DNA from: Candidatus Binataceae bacterium
GTDB taxonomy: Bacteria; Desulfobacterota; Binatia; Binatales; Binataceae
Direction: 5' to 3'
Length of the DNA: 64,000 bases
Assembly (NCBI GenBank): GCA_035508495.1
Contig: DATJMX010000006.1
Location: forward strand, 22,666-86,665
Part shown: positions 7,994-17,276 of the stretch, one piece after another
Layout: each line of letters begins with the position of its first letter
Position numbering within the stretch: the stretch's first letter is position 1
Program-made: the position numbers and the translations under genes
Notes under the pieces: model-generated
What the model was told of the DNA's origin: nothing
Databases searched by the model: none
The model's input: the letters and a program-made list of their open reading frames with translations, nothing else

Positions 7994-9196
7994 ATGAATC
8001 AGGCTGCCGAACCGATCCGCTTCAATCCGTGGGATCCCGACTTCCGCTCGAATCCCTATCCGTACTATAAGCCGCTCCTCGCCGGCCCGCCGCAACTCCT
8101 CGATCTGTTCGGGCCGGTGGCGCTGATCGCGCGCTTCGCTGACGTGAGCGCGATGCTGAAAGACTATCAGCGATTTTCCAGCGTTGAATCGCGCCCGAAG
8201 GACTTCGTCGATCAGGGTCCATTCCGGGGGGCGAAGACCATGCTGTTCGCCGATCCCCCGGTTCAGACGCGCTTGCGCCGTCTGGTCGCGCGCGATTTCA
8301 CGCCGCGCCGAATCCGCGACATGGAACCGCGCATCCGCGAGATCGCCAAGGACCTGCTTGACGCCGCCGCGCGCAAGGGCGAGCTCGACGCGGTCAAGGA
8401 TCTCGCCAACGCGCTGCCTGTGATGGTAATCGCGGAGATGCTCGGTGTGCCGAGCGACCTCTATCCGCAATTCAAGCACTGGTCCGATACCGTCGTGCAT
8501 GGCGGCAATACTCTCCCGGGGATGCCGCTGCCTGACGACATCATCAAGTCGGCGGACGAGCTTCGCGCGTATATGTTTGAGGCGATCGAGCGTCGCCGCA
8601 CGAATCCCGGGCCTGATCTGATAAGCGCCCTCGTCGCCGCCCACGCCGACGGCGAAACGATGACGGCCGAGGAGCTGCTCGCGTTCGTGGTGCTGCTGCT
8701 GCTCGCGGGTAACGAGACGACGACCAATCTGATCGGCAACGGGATGCTCGCGCTCGGGCAAAATCCCGATCAGCTGAAGCTCTTGCGCGGCAACATGGAG
8801 CTTGTGCCGCGCGCGATCGAGGAGATGCTGCGTTTCGATCCGCCCGTGCAATCGACGGTGCGGCGCGCGCTCGTCGAGGCGGAGATCGGCGGCACGGTGA
8901 TTGCGCCCCAGACGCGATGCTTTGCGATTCTCGCCGCTGCGAATCATGACCCGGCGCAATTTCCGGATCCCGATCGTTTCGATATCACGCGCGAACCGCG
9001 CGACCATGTCGCGTTCGGCGCTGGAATTCACTTTTGTATCGGCGCGCCGCTCGCGAGACTCGAGGCTGGCATCGCGATCGGCTCGGCGGTCGAGCGCTTT
9101 CCGAATCTCAGACTAAAAGATCCGAACGCGCCGCTTAATTATAAAGGCTCGTACTTTCTCAGAGGCCTTGCTTCATTGCCGCTGGCGATCGACTGA
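7994..9196 (+). CDS. Cytochrome P450 (second tandem paralogue)
   Basis: Class I-type soluble P450 of 400 residues. I-helix LLLAGNETTTNLIGNG, ExxR in AIEEMLRFDPPVQST, heme loop FGAGIHFCIGAPLARLEA with Cys at about 348. It shares its opening (FNPWDPDFRSNPYPYY) and closing (YKGSYFLRGLASLPLAI) with the flanking P450s, so it arose by tandem duplication. Differences cluster in the substrate-recognition stretches, for example residues 60-80 (DYQRFSSVESRPKDFVDQG). A 145-bp gap from the first P450 holds no gene that I can recognise. Confidence 0.93.
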   Translation: MNQAAEPIRFNPWDPDFRSNPYPYYKPLLAGPPQLLDLFGPVALIARFADVSAMLKDYQRFSSVESRPKDFVDQGPFRGAKTMLFADPPVQTRLRRLVARDFTPRRIRDMEPRIREIAKDLLDAAARKGELDAVKDLANALPVMVIAEMLGVPSDLYPQFKHWSDTVVHGGNTLPGMPLPDDIIKSADELRAYMFEAIERRRTNPGPDLISALVAAHADGETMTAEELLAFVVLLLLAGNETTTNLIGNGMLALGQNPDQLKLLRGNMELVPRAIEEMLRFDPPVQSTVRRALVEAEIGGTVIAPQTRCFAILAAANHDPAQFPDPDRFDITREPRDHVAFGAGIHFCIGAPLARLEAGIAIGSAVERFPNLRLKDPNAPLNYKGSYFLRGLASLPLAID

Positions 9197-9210
9197 GCAG
9201 AGGAATAACG

Positions 9211-10413
9211 ATGAGCGAGCAGGCGCCGATCTATTTCAATCCGTGGGATCCCGCGTTTCGCGACAATCCCTACCCGCACTACGGCGCGCTGCACGCCGGT
9301 CCGCCGCATATCATGGAATTCGGCGCGATGAAGATCGCGCTGGTCGCACGCTACGCCGACGTGATTCGCGTGATGCATGATCATGCGACGTTCTCGAACA
9401 TGGGTCCGCCGCCGCCGAAGGAGGCATACCAGGGCCGTCTCGCCGGATCGCGCAATTTGCTTGGCGTCGATCCCCCTGATCACACGCGCCTGCGCAAACT
9501 CATCTCGCGCGATTTCACTCCGCGGCGTATCCGCGAGTTGGAGCCGCGTATTCGCGAAATCGCGGCGGGAATTCTCGACGAAGCTCAGCGCAAACACGAG
9601 TTCGACATCGTTAAGGATATGGCAAATGTCCTGCCCGTGACTGTGATCGCGGAGATGCTCGGCGTGCCGTCGGATTTGCACGCGACGTTCAAGCATTGGT
9701 CGGACAAGCTGATCGACGCCGGCAACAATCTGCCCGGTACGCCGACGCCGCCCGACGTGGTGCGCACGATCGACGAGCTCACCGATTACTTCCAGGCCGA
9801 GATTGAAAACCGCCGCCAACATCCCGGGCCTGACCTCGTGAGCGCGTTGGTGCGGGCTCATCACGAGGCCGACGCACTTTCCGCCGTCGACCTTCTGAAC
9901 TTCGTGTCGCTGCTATTGATCGCCGGCAACGAGACCACGACGAATCTTATCGGCAACGGCACACTTGCGCTGATGCGAAATCCCGATCAGTTCGCGCTTC
10001 TGCGCAAGAACCCGGAAATGCTGCCGCGCGCGATCGAAGAGATGCTGCGTTACGACGGACCGGTGCAATCGACGGTGCGATTTCCGAAATCGAACGCGGA
10101 TGTTGGCGGGCGCGAGATTCCAGCTGGTGCGATCGCTTTCATTATACTGGCCGCGGCGAATCGCGATCCGGCAAAGTTTCCGAATCCCGAAAACTTCGAC
10201 ATCACGCGCGAGCCCAACGATCACGTCGCATTCGGCGAGGGCATCCATTTTTGTATCGGCGCCCCGCTGGCGCGGCTCGAGGCGACGATCGCATTCAGCG
10301 CCACGTTCGACCGCTTCAAGCATCTGAATCTCAAGGATCCCGGCTTCAAACCCACGTACAAAGGCTCCTACATTCTGCGTGGACTCGAATCGATGCCGAT
10401 GGCATTCGAGTAA
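9211..10413 (+). CDS. Cytochrome P450 (third tandem paralogue)
   Basis: Soluble P450 of 400 residues, 14 bp after the second copy. I-helix LLIAGNETTTNLIGNG, ExxR in AIEEMLRYDGPVQST, heme loop FGEGIHFCIGAPLARLEA with Cys at about 348. The B-C region differs from its paralogues and is Pro-rich (MGPPPPKEAYQGRLAGSRN), which implies a changed substrate pocket. No ferredoxin or ferredoxin reductase is encoded near the cluster. It is followed 9 bp later by an MFS transporter, consistent with uptake or export of the substrate or product. Confidence 0.93.
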   Translation: MSEQAPIYFNPWDPAFRDNPYPHYGALHAGPPHIMEFGAMKIALVARYADVIRVMHDHATFSNMGPPPPKEAYQGRLAGSRNLLGVDPPDHTRLRKLISRDFTPRRIRELEPRIREIAAGILDEAQRKHEFDIVKDMANVLPVTVIAEMLGVPSDLHATFKHWSDKLIDAGNNLPGTPTPPDVVRTIDELTDYFQAEIENRRQHPGPDLVSALVRAHHEADALSAVDLLNFVSLLLIAGNETTTNLIGNGTLALMRNPDQFALLRKNPEMLPRAIEEMLRYDGPVQSTVRFPKSNADVGGREIPAGAIAFIILAAANRDPAKFPNPENFDITREPNDHVAFGEGIHFCIGAPLARLEATIAFSATFDRFKHLNLKDPGFKPTYKGSYILRGLESMPMAFE

Positions 10414-10422
10414 AGGCGAACG

Positions 10423-11733
10423 ATGGCAACGCCTGAATCAGAACTGTCGGCCGCGGGCGAGCTCAACGGCGAGGCGGAGCGCAAGAGCCTGCACCTCGGG
10501 CTCTTCGGCCGGACGCCGCCGTTCACACCGCGCCAGTGGCGAGTCTTTCTGATCGCCATAACCGCAGGCTTCTTCGACCAATATGACGTTGCGCTCTTGA
10601 GCCTCGCGCTCAAGCAAATCCAGAAGAGTCTCAAAATCGCCGAAGAGCATCTGGGCGCGATGCTTTCGATGATCCGCCTCGGCTACCTGTTGTCGATGGC
10701 GATCACGCCGCTCGCCGACATCTTCGGGCGCCGCCGCCTGCTGCTCTACACGATCGTCGGCTACACGATATTTACCGGACTCACCGCGATCGCACCGGGC
10801 GAACGCAGCTTCGTGATCTTCCAGGTACTTTCGCGGGCCTTCGCCGGCGCCGAGACGACGATCGCCCTGGTGATCCTGATCGAGGAGATCGATGCGCAGT
10901 ACCGCGGCTGGTCGGTGGGATTGCTGACCGCAATTTCCTCGGTCGGCTACGGTATCGCGGCGCTGGTGTTCTCGATGATTAACATCGTGCCCTACGGATG
11001 GCGCGGCCTTTACGCACTGGCCCTGATTCCGCTCATCCTGATCATCCCGCTGCGGCGCGTGCTTCCGGAGAGCCGGCGCTTCGAAGTCGAATCGAGCGCA
11101 GATCGGCCGACGAACGTATGGCAACCGCTTGCGGCGCTGGTGCGCGCATATCCGGGGCGGCTTGCGATGTTGCTGACGATTTCCTTTCTGAGCCAGATGG
11201 GCGGAAATGCCGCCGGTGAGTTTTTTCCCAAGTTCCTGCAGGAAGTGCATGGCTACTCGCCCGCCAATGTAACCACGCTCTTTTTTATTGGCGGTGGACT
11301 GGGGATTTTGGGAAATATCGTCGCCGGCCGGCTGAGCGATCGTTTCGGACGCCGCCACGTGGGAGCGGTTTTCATGTTGCTGGCGCCGCTCCTCACGATT
11401 TGGATTTACTCGGCGAAGGGCTTCACGATCGCGCCCGCCTGGACGATTGAGCTTTTCTTCGACATGGCATCTGGCACGATCATGCGCAGCTTCACGGCGG
11501 AATTGTTTCCGACCTCGTATCGCTCGACCGCCGGCTCGGCGCACATGGTCGCCGGCACGACCGGCGGGGCACTGGGATTTGCCTTTGAAAGCGTCCTTTA
11601 TCGTATGACCGGTTCGCACTGGACGGCGATCAAGTACCTGACTGTTTTCTGGATGCTCGCGCCGGTTTTGATCATGCTGTTGCCCGAAACCGCGGGCCGC
11701 GAGCTCGAGGAAATTTCTCCCGAAGTGGCGTAA
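10423..11733 (+). CDS. MFS transporter
   Basis: Inner-membrane transporter of 436 residues with the 12-helix major facilitator pattern. PLADIFGRRRLLLYTIVGYT (about 90) is the conserved loop 2-3 motif, and GRLSDRFGRRHVGAVFMLLA (about 304) its repeat in the second half. The long hydrophilic N-terminus, the single central cytoplasmic loop (PESRRFEVESSADRPTN) and the tail PETAGRELEEISPE resemble the sugar/aromatic-acid porter branch. It is the last gene of the TetR-P450 unit, so it probably moves the P450 substrate or product. Direction of transport is unknown. Confidence 0.88.
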   Translation: MATPESELSAAGELNGEAERKSLHLGLFGRTPPFTPRQWRVFLIAITAGFFDQYDVALLSLALKQIQKSLKIAEEHLGAMLSMIRLGYLLSMAITPLADIFGRRRLLLYTIVGYTIFTGLTAIAPGERSFVIFQVLSRAFAGAETTIALVILIEEIDAQYRGWSVGLLTAISSVGYGIAALVFSMINIVPYGWRGLYALALIPLILIIPLRRVLPESRRFEVESSADRPTNVWQPLAALVRAYPGRLAMLLTISFLSQMGGNAAGEFFPKFLQEVHGYSPANVTTLFFIGGGLGILGNIVAGRLSDRFGRRHVGAVFMLLAPLLTIWIYSAKGFTIAPAWTIELFFDMASGTIMRSFTAELFPTSYRSTAGSAHMVAGTTGGALGFAFESVLYRMTGSHWTAIKYLTVFWMLAPVLIMLLPETAGRELEEISPEVA

Positions 11734-11786
11734 CGAAGAATCGCGAGGCTACCGATCGACTCGCGCGCCGGTTAAGATTTGCCGCC

Positions 11787-12245
11787 ATGCGAAAGTTCGC
11801 CGGAATCGTTACCTCGCTCCTGCTGTTCTTTGTCCTCGCCGCCTGCACCGATGGTCCCTGCGTCACGATCGTCACGCCCGAGGGCAAGACGCTCGCTTCG
11901 GTGAGCGTCGAAGTCGCTGATACCAACGACAAGCGCGAGCTCGGGCTCATGTATCGTACCCATCTCGACGAGAACGCCGGAATGATCTTCGTCTTTCCGC
12001 ATCCGGACGAACTGGTGTTCTGGATGAAGAACACGAAAATTCCGCTCGACATGATTTTCGCCGAAAGTGGCGGTCACGTGCTGGGCACAGTCGCCAACGC
12101 GGTGCCGTATTCGCAGCAGAACGTGGGAGTGCGCGGACTGTCGCAGTATGTGCTCGAAGTGAACGGCGGCTTCGCCGCCAAGCATGCGATCGTCCCCGGC
12201 GATCGCATGGAGTTCACCGGCTTCGAGCCGCACACGCTGCGGTGA
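11787..12245 (+). CDS. DUF192 family lipoprotein
   Basis: Secreted protein of 152 residues. The N-terminus MRKFAGIVTSLLLFFVLAAC has a positively charged n-region, hydrophobic core and a lipobox (VLAAC), so Cys20 is probably lipid-modified and the protein membrane-anchored. The mature part is a DUF192 domain: KRELGLMYRTHLDENAGMIF, VFWMKNTKIPLDMIF, and NGGFAAKHAIVPGDRMEF are its conserved blocks. DUF192 proteins are small beta-rich exported proteins without an established activity. It stands alone after the MFS gene. Confidence 0.85.
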   Translation: MRKFAGIVTSLLLFFVLAACTDGPCVTIVTPEGKTLASVSVEVADTNDKRELGLMYRTHLDENAGMIFVFPHPDELVFWMKNTKIPLDMIFAESGGHVLGTVANAVPYSQQNVGVRGLSQYVLEVNGGFAAKHAIVPGDRMEFTGFEPHTLR

Positions 12246-12292
12246 TGAGCGCGGGATTTTGAACTGTCCCCCACCCTCTTAGACTCGCAACC

Positions 12293-12565
12293 ATGAAGCA
12301 GAAGCTCATTTATCTTCGGCCAGGGCCCATCCAGTCCGCAGAAGAGATGGCGGTGGAACTAGGAATCAAGCCCCACCGCTTCCGCGAATTGATGGAAATG
12401 GTCAACAAGATTGCCGAAGAAGAAGGCCCGCGCAAAACGAATTCGCGCACAACAAACGTGTCGCGCGGCCCGAAGCCAACCGCTCGCCTAAAGGCGGCGG
12501 CGGCTGCCAAAACCAAGCGTGGAACTGGACCTGGCGTTCACTCGCGGCCGCGCAGCTCGACGTAG
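12293..12565 (+). CDS. Small basic hypothetical protein
   Basis: A 90-residue ORF with ATG start that I do not recognise. The first half looks foldable: SAEEMAVELGIKPHRFRELMEMVNKIAEEEG could be one or two helices with a helix-turn-helix-like IKPHRFREL. The second half is Lys/Arg/Ala/Thr-rich and probably disordered (PKPTARLKAAAAAKTKRG), reminiscent of histone H1-like tails. The last 28 bp overlap the 3' end of the convergent membrane-protein gene. No clear ribosome site is visible, so it may not be real. Confidence 0.45.
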   Translation: MKQKLIYLRPGPIQSAEEMAVELGIKPHRFRELMEMVNKIAEEEGPRKTNSRTTNVSRGPKPTARLKAAAAAKTKRGTGPGVHSRPRSST

Positions 12566-13926
12566 TTTTCTCGCCACAAAATGTTGGGATAGCAGGCCGT
12601 GAGCTTCGCGCGCAGGCCGCGTTGATCGTATTGGAGGCCGCTCAGGATCAGAAAGGGCGCGCCGCCGCATCCTCCAGTGCCGACGACTTCAGCGCGCCGC
12701 GCCTCGGGATAGTAGTAGCGCACCACGCTCTCCGCGAACCACGGCGCGACTGCTACCTGTCCTCGCCCGGTGTTGAGCCGCTCGGCGGCTGATGCGGCCT
12801 CGCGCCACGCCACCGGCAAATCCCAGTAGCGATACGGCGTAAAAAGGCATGACAGGGCAATCGCTGCCGCCACCACCATCGCATACGGAATCGTCGAGGC
12901 AAGAAAAATCGCGGCCAGACACATCGCCGCGACGAATGCGATCAGCAGGTAGCGGAACATCTCAAATGGAGTGATCGTCTCGGAGATGGTCCACACGATG
13001 AGATTGGGACCAAAGAAGCAGAAACTCAGAAACCCGATTCCGACCCCGAATCGTCCACGTATTCCGATCAGTGATACGCATGCGAGCACAGCGACCACGT
13101 TGCCGAGGTGGAAACCCGCGTCCGCGATCGGCCACCACACTGGTTGTGGAGCGTACGAAATCACCGCGTTGACGACCCGCGGATCGAAGCGGTTTGTCGC
13201 TATGAAGATCGGCACCGCCACGATGAGAGCGCTGCCAACCAGGGCGAGGACTGGCGGCCAGAACCACATCTGCGCGAGCCGCGGCAGACGCGATCGCCCC
13301 GCCGCTACCACGAGAAGCCAAACACCCTCGCTGAAGAGCAGCATCACCGCCGTATAGTTGCCCGCGATCGCCAAAGCGCCGAAGAGCGTCGCGGCGCCGG
13401 CGTCGATCGTGCGGCCGTGTTTCACACTGCGCACAAAGAACAGCGTCTGGAGCAGTTCCATCGCAACCACGAAGGTGTACATCCGCACCGTTCGATCGAC
13501 GGCCATCATCGTGGTGTTGGTCGCCATGAAAAGCGCCGCCGCGACGCACGCGGTTTCGATCAGCGAAGGATCCGCTCCCTCAGCAAACAGCGTAAGCAGC
13601 GTCCGCATGAGCGCGAAGACCAGAAAGATGTTGACCGTTCCAAGGAGCGCACCCGGGATACGCATCGTCGCGAGGCCGTCGCCGAAAAGCCGAATCCATC
13701 CGTGGAGCATCAGGAAGTAGATCGGCAGCTTGCCCTGGTCGTGCTGCTCCAGTTCGACCATCACGTGCGAACTCTCGAGCCTTGCGACGCGCCACGAATC
13801 GCCTTCGTCGAGCATTATCTCGTGCGCGCCCAGGTCATGCAGCCGCAGGAAGCCGCCGAGCAGGATCGCGAGCGCTAGCATCGCCAGCGCTCCACGCGAG
13901 AGGGGTCTTCTGGATTCGAGTGCCAT
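12538..13926 (-). CDS. GT39/ArnT-like integral membrane glycosyltransferase
   Basis: Polytopic membrane protein of about 462 residues in the GT-C superfamily, which transfer sugars from polyprenyl-phosphate donors. The first periplasmic loop, LRLHDLGAHEIMLDEGDSWR, contains the acidic D-E-G/x-x-(W/Y) signature of the PMT/ArnT fold, followed by HDQGKLPIYFLMLHGWIRLF and about ten hydrophobic segments. The C-terminal soluble part is short. The start at 13926 (MALESRRPLSRG) precedes the first membrane helix; an in-frame ATG at 13974 would add 16 residues. Acceptor unknown. It is divergent from the acyl-CoA carboxylase operon. Confidence 0.75.
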   Translation of the reverse strand: MALESRRPLSRGALAMLALAILLGGFLRLHDLGAHEIMLDEGDSWRVARLESSHVMVELEQHDQGKLPIYFLMLHGWIRLFGDGLATMRIPGALLGTVNIFLVFALMRTLLTLFAEGADPSLIETACVAAALFMATNTTMMAVDRTVRMYTFVVAMELLQTLFFVRSVKHGRTIDAGAATLFGALAIAGNYTAVMLLFSEGVWLLVVAAGRSRLPRLAQMWFWPPVLALVGSALIVAVPIFIATNRFDPRVVNAVISYAPQPVWWPIADAGFHLGNVVAVLACVSLIGIRGRFGVGIGFLSFCFFGPNLIVWTISETITPFEMFRYLLIAFVAAMCLAAIFLASTIPYAMVVAAAIALSCLFTPYRYWDLPVAWREAASAAERLNTGRGQVAVAPWFAESVVRYYYPEARRAEVVGTGGCGGAPFLILSGLQYDQRGLRAKLTACYPNILWRENYVELRGRE

Positions 13927-14002
13927 CGCAATTGCGCGCGAGCATAGCCTGATGCTGCGACGATTGGCATCCAAGTGCCCGCTGTGGTGTTGGCGCCGAC
14001 GC

Positions 14003-14031
14003 TTTAACGACCGCGTTACATGCGGTATCTA
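14003..14031 (+). promoter_or_regulatory. Putative sigma-70-type promoter of the carboxylase-mutase operon
   Basis: TTTAAC at 14003-14008 and TATCTA at 14026-14031, separated by 17 bp, lie about 75 bp before the carboxyltransferase start in the divergent gap. The match to the -35/-10 consensus is partial. Confidence 0.35.
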
Positions 14032-14104
14032 TCTTGCCGGTGGCGCTAACCGCGCCATCTTTGTTTTGCAGCTCAAATCTTTCGCAAAAGAACGGTCCCC
14101 ATAG

Positions 14105-15640
14105 ATGAGCCTCAAGGAAAATCTCGAACGGATGCAAAAGCTCTCGCGCGAAGCCGAACTCGGCGGCGGCGAGGAGCGGATCAAGAAGCAGCGTCAGAAC
14201 GGCCGCATGACCGCGCGTGAGCGCGTCGATTTCCTGCTCGATCCCGGCAGCTTCGTCGAGCTCGACAAGTTCAAAACCCATCGCATCTACGACTTCGATA
14301 TGGAAAAGCGCAAGATCGCTGGCGACGGCGTCGTGACCGGCTTCGGCACGATCGGCGGCCGCCAGGTCTGCGTTTTCGCGCACGATTTTACCGTCTTCGG
14401 TGGCAGCCTCTCCGGCGCATACGCGGAGAAGGTCTGCAAGGTGATGGACCTCGCGGTCAAAACCGGATGCCCCGTGATCGGGCTCAATGACGGCAGCGGC
14501 GCGCGCATCCAGGAAGGCGTCGTTTCACTCGCCGGCTACGCCGATATTTTCCTGCGTAACGCGCTCTCGTCGGGCGTGGTGCCGCAGATTTCCGCGATCA
14601 TGGGACCGTGCGCGGGTGGCGCCGTGTACTCGCCCGCGATGACCGACTTCATCGTGATGGTCCGCGACACCTCGTACATGTTCATCACGGGGCCCGACGT
14701 CATCAAGGCGACGACGCATGAGGACGTCTCGATGCAGGACCTCGGCGGCGCCGATACTCACTCGACGCGCTCCGGCGTTTGCCATCTCGAAACCGACGAC
14801 GATCAGGGTTGCCTCGAGACCGTGCGCGAGCTGCTCTCCTTCATGCCGTCGAACAACACCGAGGACCCGCCGTTCGTGCCGACGACCGACGATCACGATC
14901 GGCGCGATCCCGAGCTGGATTCGATCGTGCCGGAAAATCCCAACAAGCCATACAACATGGCCGACCTGATCAAGCGCGTCGTTGATGACGGTCATTTTTT
15001 CGAGATCCAGAAAGACTTCGCGCACAACATGTTGATCGGCTTCGCGCGGCTGGGCGGCTACTCGGTCGGTATCGTCGCGAATCAGCCGGATTTCCTCGCC
15101 GGATGCCTCGATATCGACGCTTCGGTGAAAGCGGCGCGCTTCGTGCGCTTCTGCGATGCCTTCAATATCCCGCTAGTGACGTTTGTCGACGTGCCGGGAT
15201 TTCTGCCGGGCACCTCGCAGGAATACGGCGGCATCATTCGTCACGGCGCGAAGCTGCTCTACGCGTTCTGCGAGGCGACTGTGCCGAAGGTCACGGTGAT
15301 CACGCGCAAGGCCTATGGCGGCGCTTACGACGTCATGTCGTCGAAGCACATTCGCGGCGATTTCAATTTCGCGTATCCAACCGCCGAGGTCGCGGTGATG
15401 GGGCCCGAGCAGGCGATCAATATTCTCTATCGCGGCGAAATGAGCACGGCCGAGCGCGCGCAGCTTACCGACGACTACCGGCAAAAGTTCGCCAATCCGT
15501 TCAAGGCGGCCGAGCTCGGCTATGTTGACGAAGTGATGGTCCCGCGTGACACGCGCCCGCGGCTGATCACGGCGCTCAAGGCGCTCGAGAACAAGCGCGA
15601 TCGCAATCCGCCGCGCAAGCATGGCAATATCCCCCTCTGA
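14105..15640 (+). CDS. Acyl-CoA carboxylase carboxyltransferase (beta) subunit, probably propionyl-CoA
   Basis: Biotin-dependent carboxyltransferase of 511 residues that moves CO2 from carboxybiotin to an acyl-CoA. Two crotonase-like halves are visible: the first with [20 protein letters not shown] and [20 protein letters not shown], the second with [20 protein letters not shown] and [18 protein letters not shown]. The length and these motifs match propionyl/methylmalonyl-CoA carboxylase beta subunits. The mutase three genes downstream makes propionyl-CoA the best guess. An acetyl- or longer acyl-CoA substrate cannot be excluded without the substrate-selecting residue comparison. Confidence 0.92.
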   Translation: MSLKENLERMQKLSREAELGGGEERIKKQRQNGRMTARERVDFLLDPGSFVELDKFKTHRIYDFDMEKRKIAGDGVVTGFGTIGGRQVCVFAHDFTVFGGSLSGAYAEKVCKVMDLAVKTGCPVIGLNDGSGARIQEGVVSLAGYADIFLRNALSSGVVPQISAIMGPCAGGAVYSPAMTDFIVMVRDTSYMFITGPDVIKATTHEDVSMQDLGGADTHSTRSGVCHLETDDDQGCLETVRELLSFMPSNNTEDPPFVPTTDDHDRRDPELDSIVPENPNKPYNMADLIKRVVDDGHFFEIQKDFAHNMLIGFARLGGYSVGIVANQPDFLAGCLDIDASVKAARFVRFCDAFNIPLVTFVDVPGFLPGTSQEYGGIIRHGAKLLYAFCEATVPKVTVITRKAYGGAYDVMSSKHIRGDFNFAYPTAEVAVMGPEQAINILYRGEMSTAERAQLTDDYRQKFANPFKAAELGYVDEVMVPRDTRPRLITALKALENKRDRNPPRKHGNIPL

Positions 15641-15664
15641 CCCGCGGGGCAGTGCGGGTTTATT
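15640..15664 (+). terminator. Weak hairpin after the carboxyltransferase gene
   Basis: Six-bp stem ACCCGC (15640-15645) / GCGGGT (15654-15659) with an 8-nt loop, followed by TTATTC. It overlaps the stop codon. It is short and may only attenuate transcription into the biotin carboxylase gene 105 bp downstream. Confidence 0.35.
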
Positions 15665-15745
15665 CGCTACGCTGGAACGGATTAAGTATAAGAAAGTGCG
15701 GGACTTGAGCGCCGGCTTCATTAGAGCGGCTTCCCGAAAAAACTG

Positions 15746-17272
15746 ATGTTCAAAAGAATCCTTATCGCCAACCGCGGCGAAATCGCGGTGCGCATCATCC
15801 GCGCCTGCCGCGATCTTGGCATCGAATCCGTAGCGGTTTTCTCCGACGTCGATCGCGCCGCGCTCCATGTGCGCGAGGCCGATCACGCCGTTTGGGTCGG
15901 GCCGTCTCCGGCTGCGGAAAGCTACCTCAAAACCGACGCAATTATCGAAGCGGCGCGCAAAACCGGCGCCGACGCGATCCATCCGGGCTACGGATTTTTT
16001 TCCGAGCGCGCTCCCTTCGCGCGCGCCGTCGAAGCCGCGGGACTCACCTGGATTGGGCCGCCGCCTGACGCCATCGAGCGCATGGGCGACAAGGTCAAAG
16101 CGCGCGAGTTGATGGCGAAAGCCGGAGTGCCGATCACGCCGGGCTCGCCGGGCACGCTCGAAACCGAAGAGCAGGTCCGCGACATCGCGAACAAGATCGG
16201 ATTTCCGATCATGATCAAGGCCGCAGCCGGCGGCGGCGGCAAAGGCATGCGCCTCGTCGAGGGCGACAAGGACCTCGGCTCGATCGTGCGCATGGTCGCG
16301 AGCGAGGCGAAGTCGTCATTCGGCGACGGCCGCTTCTACGTCGAGAAATATCTGCGCAAGCCGCGGCACATCGAGGTCCAGGTCCTGGGCGACAAGCACG
16401 GCAACACGGTTCACGTCTTCGAGCGCGAATGCTCGATCCAGCGGCGCAATCAGAAAGTCGTCGAGGAATCGCCGTCGCCATTTATCACCGACGAGATGCG
16501 CCACAAGATGGGCGAGGTGGCGGTGCGCGCGGCGCAGGCCGTCAACTACAACAGCGCGGGCACGATCGAGTTCCTGGCCGACGCGGATCGCAATTTCTAC
16601 TTCATGGAAATGAACACGCGCATCCAGGTCGAGCATCCCGTGACCGAGATGGTGACGGGGATCGATCTCGTGCGCACGCAGATCGAGATCGCCGCCGGCG
16701 CCAAGCTGCCGTTTACGCAAAAAGATCTCGCGCAGCGCGGATGGGCGGTTGAATGCCGCATCTACGCCGAGGATCCCGCGGCTGGTTTTGTTCCCGCGCC
16801 GGGCAAGATCGAGGCGCTGCGCTTTCCGAGCGGCCCCGGCGTTCGCAACGATGCCGGCGTTTATCCGGGCGCCGAAGTTCCGATTTTCTACGACCCGATG
16901 ATCTCGAAGCTCGCGGTGTGGGGCGCGACGCGCGGTGAGGCGATCGATCGGATGCGCCGCGCACTCAGCGAATTCGTGATCGCGGGCGAGCTGCGCACCA
17001 ATCTGGATTTTCATCGCTGGCTGATGACGCATCCGCGCTTCATTAAGGGCGACTTCGATACCAATTTCATCGCGCAGGAATTTCATCCCGAGCAGAACGG
17101 CGCACTGCACGCCGACAAGGAACATCTCGCCGCGATTTTTCTCGCTGCGATTGCCGCACAGCAGCGCGCTCCGCAGACCAACGGCGCGGCTCAACCCCAG
17201 GCGGGGGCGGCGGGATTTCGACCGTCGTCGTCGTGGCGGATGCTGGGCCGGCTCGACATGTTGAGGCGCTGA
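15746..17272 (+). CDS. Acyl-CoA carboxylase biotin carboxylase subunit
   Basis: ATP-grasp enzyme of 508 residues that carboxylates the biotin of the carrier protein. Domains in order: biotin carboxylase N-domain (FKRILIANRGEIAVRIIRAC, residues 2-21; HPGYGFFSER), ATP-grasp (KAAAGGGGKGMRLVEG glycine loop; EMNTRIQVEHPVTEMVTGID with metal and catalytic residues) and C-domain (ECRIYAEDP). About 50 extra Ala/Pro/Gln-rich residues at the C-terminus (AAQQRAPQTNGAAQPQAGAA) form a probable flexible tail. It lies 4 bp before the carrier gene. Confidence 0.94.
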   Translation: MFKRILIANRGEIAVRIIRACRDLGIESVAVFSDVDRAALHVREADHAVWVGPSPAAESYLKTDAIIEAARKTGADAIHPGYGFFSERAPFARAVEAAGLTWIGPPPDAIERMGDKVKARELMAKAGVPITPGSPGTLETEEQVRDIANKIGFPIMIKAAAGGGGKGMRLVEGDKDLGSIVRMVASEAKSSFGDGRFYVEKYLRKPRHIEVQVLGDKHGNTVHVFERECSIQRRNQKVVEESPSPFITDEMRHKMGEVAVRAAQAVNYNSAGTIEFLADADRNFYFMEMNTRIQVEHPVTEMVTGIDLVRTQIEIAAGAKLPFTQKDLAQRGWAVECRIYAEDPAAGFVPAPGKIEALRFPSGPGVRNDAGVYPGAEVPIFYDPMISKLAVWGATRGEAIDRMRRALSEFVIAGELRTNLDFHRWLMTHPRFIKGDFDTNFIAQEFHPEQNGALHADKEHLAAIFLAAIAAQQRAPQTNGAAQPQAGAAGFRPSSSWRMLGRLDMLRR

Positions 17273-17276
17273 CACG

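Noticed and set aside
7790..9031. 413-residue minus-strand ORF opposite the second P450
   Set aside because: Antisense to a clear P450; the same kind of shadow appears opposite all three paralogues.
6631..10413. Repeated segments as possible recombination cassettes or CRISPR-like repeats
   Set aside because: The repeated words are conserved P450 coding motifs at the expected spacing of about 1.2 kb.
10438..11619. 393-residue minus-strand ORF opposite the MFS transporter
   Set aside because: Charged, helix-breaking shadow of a membrane protein gene.
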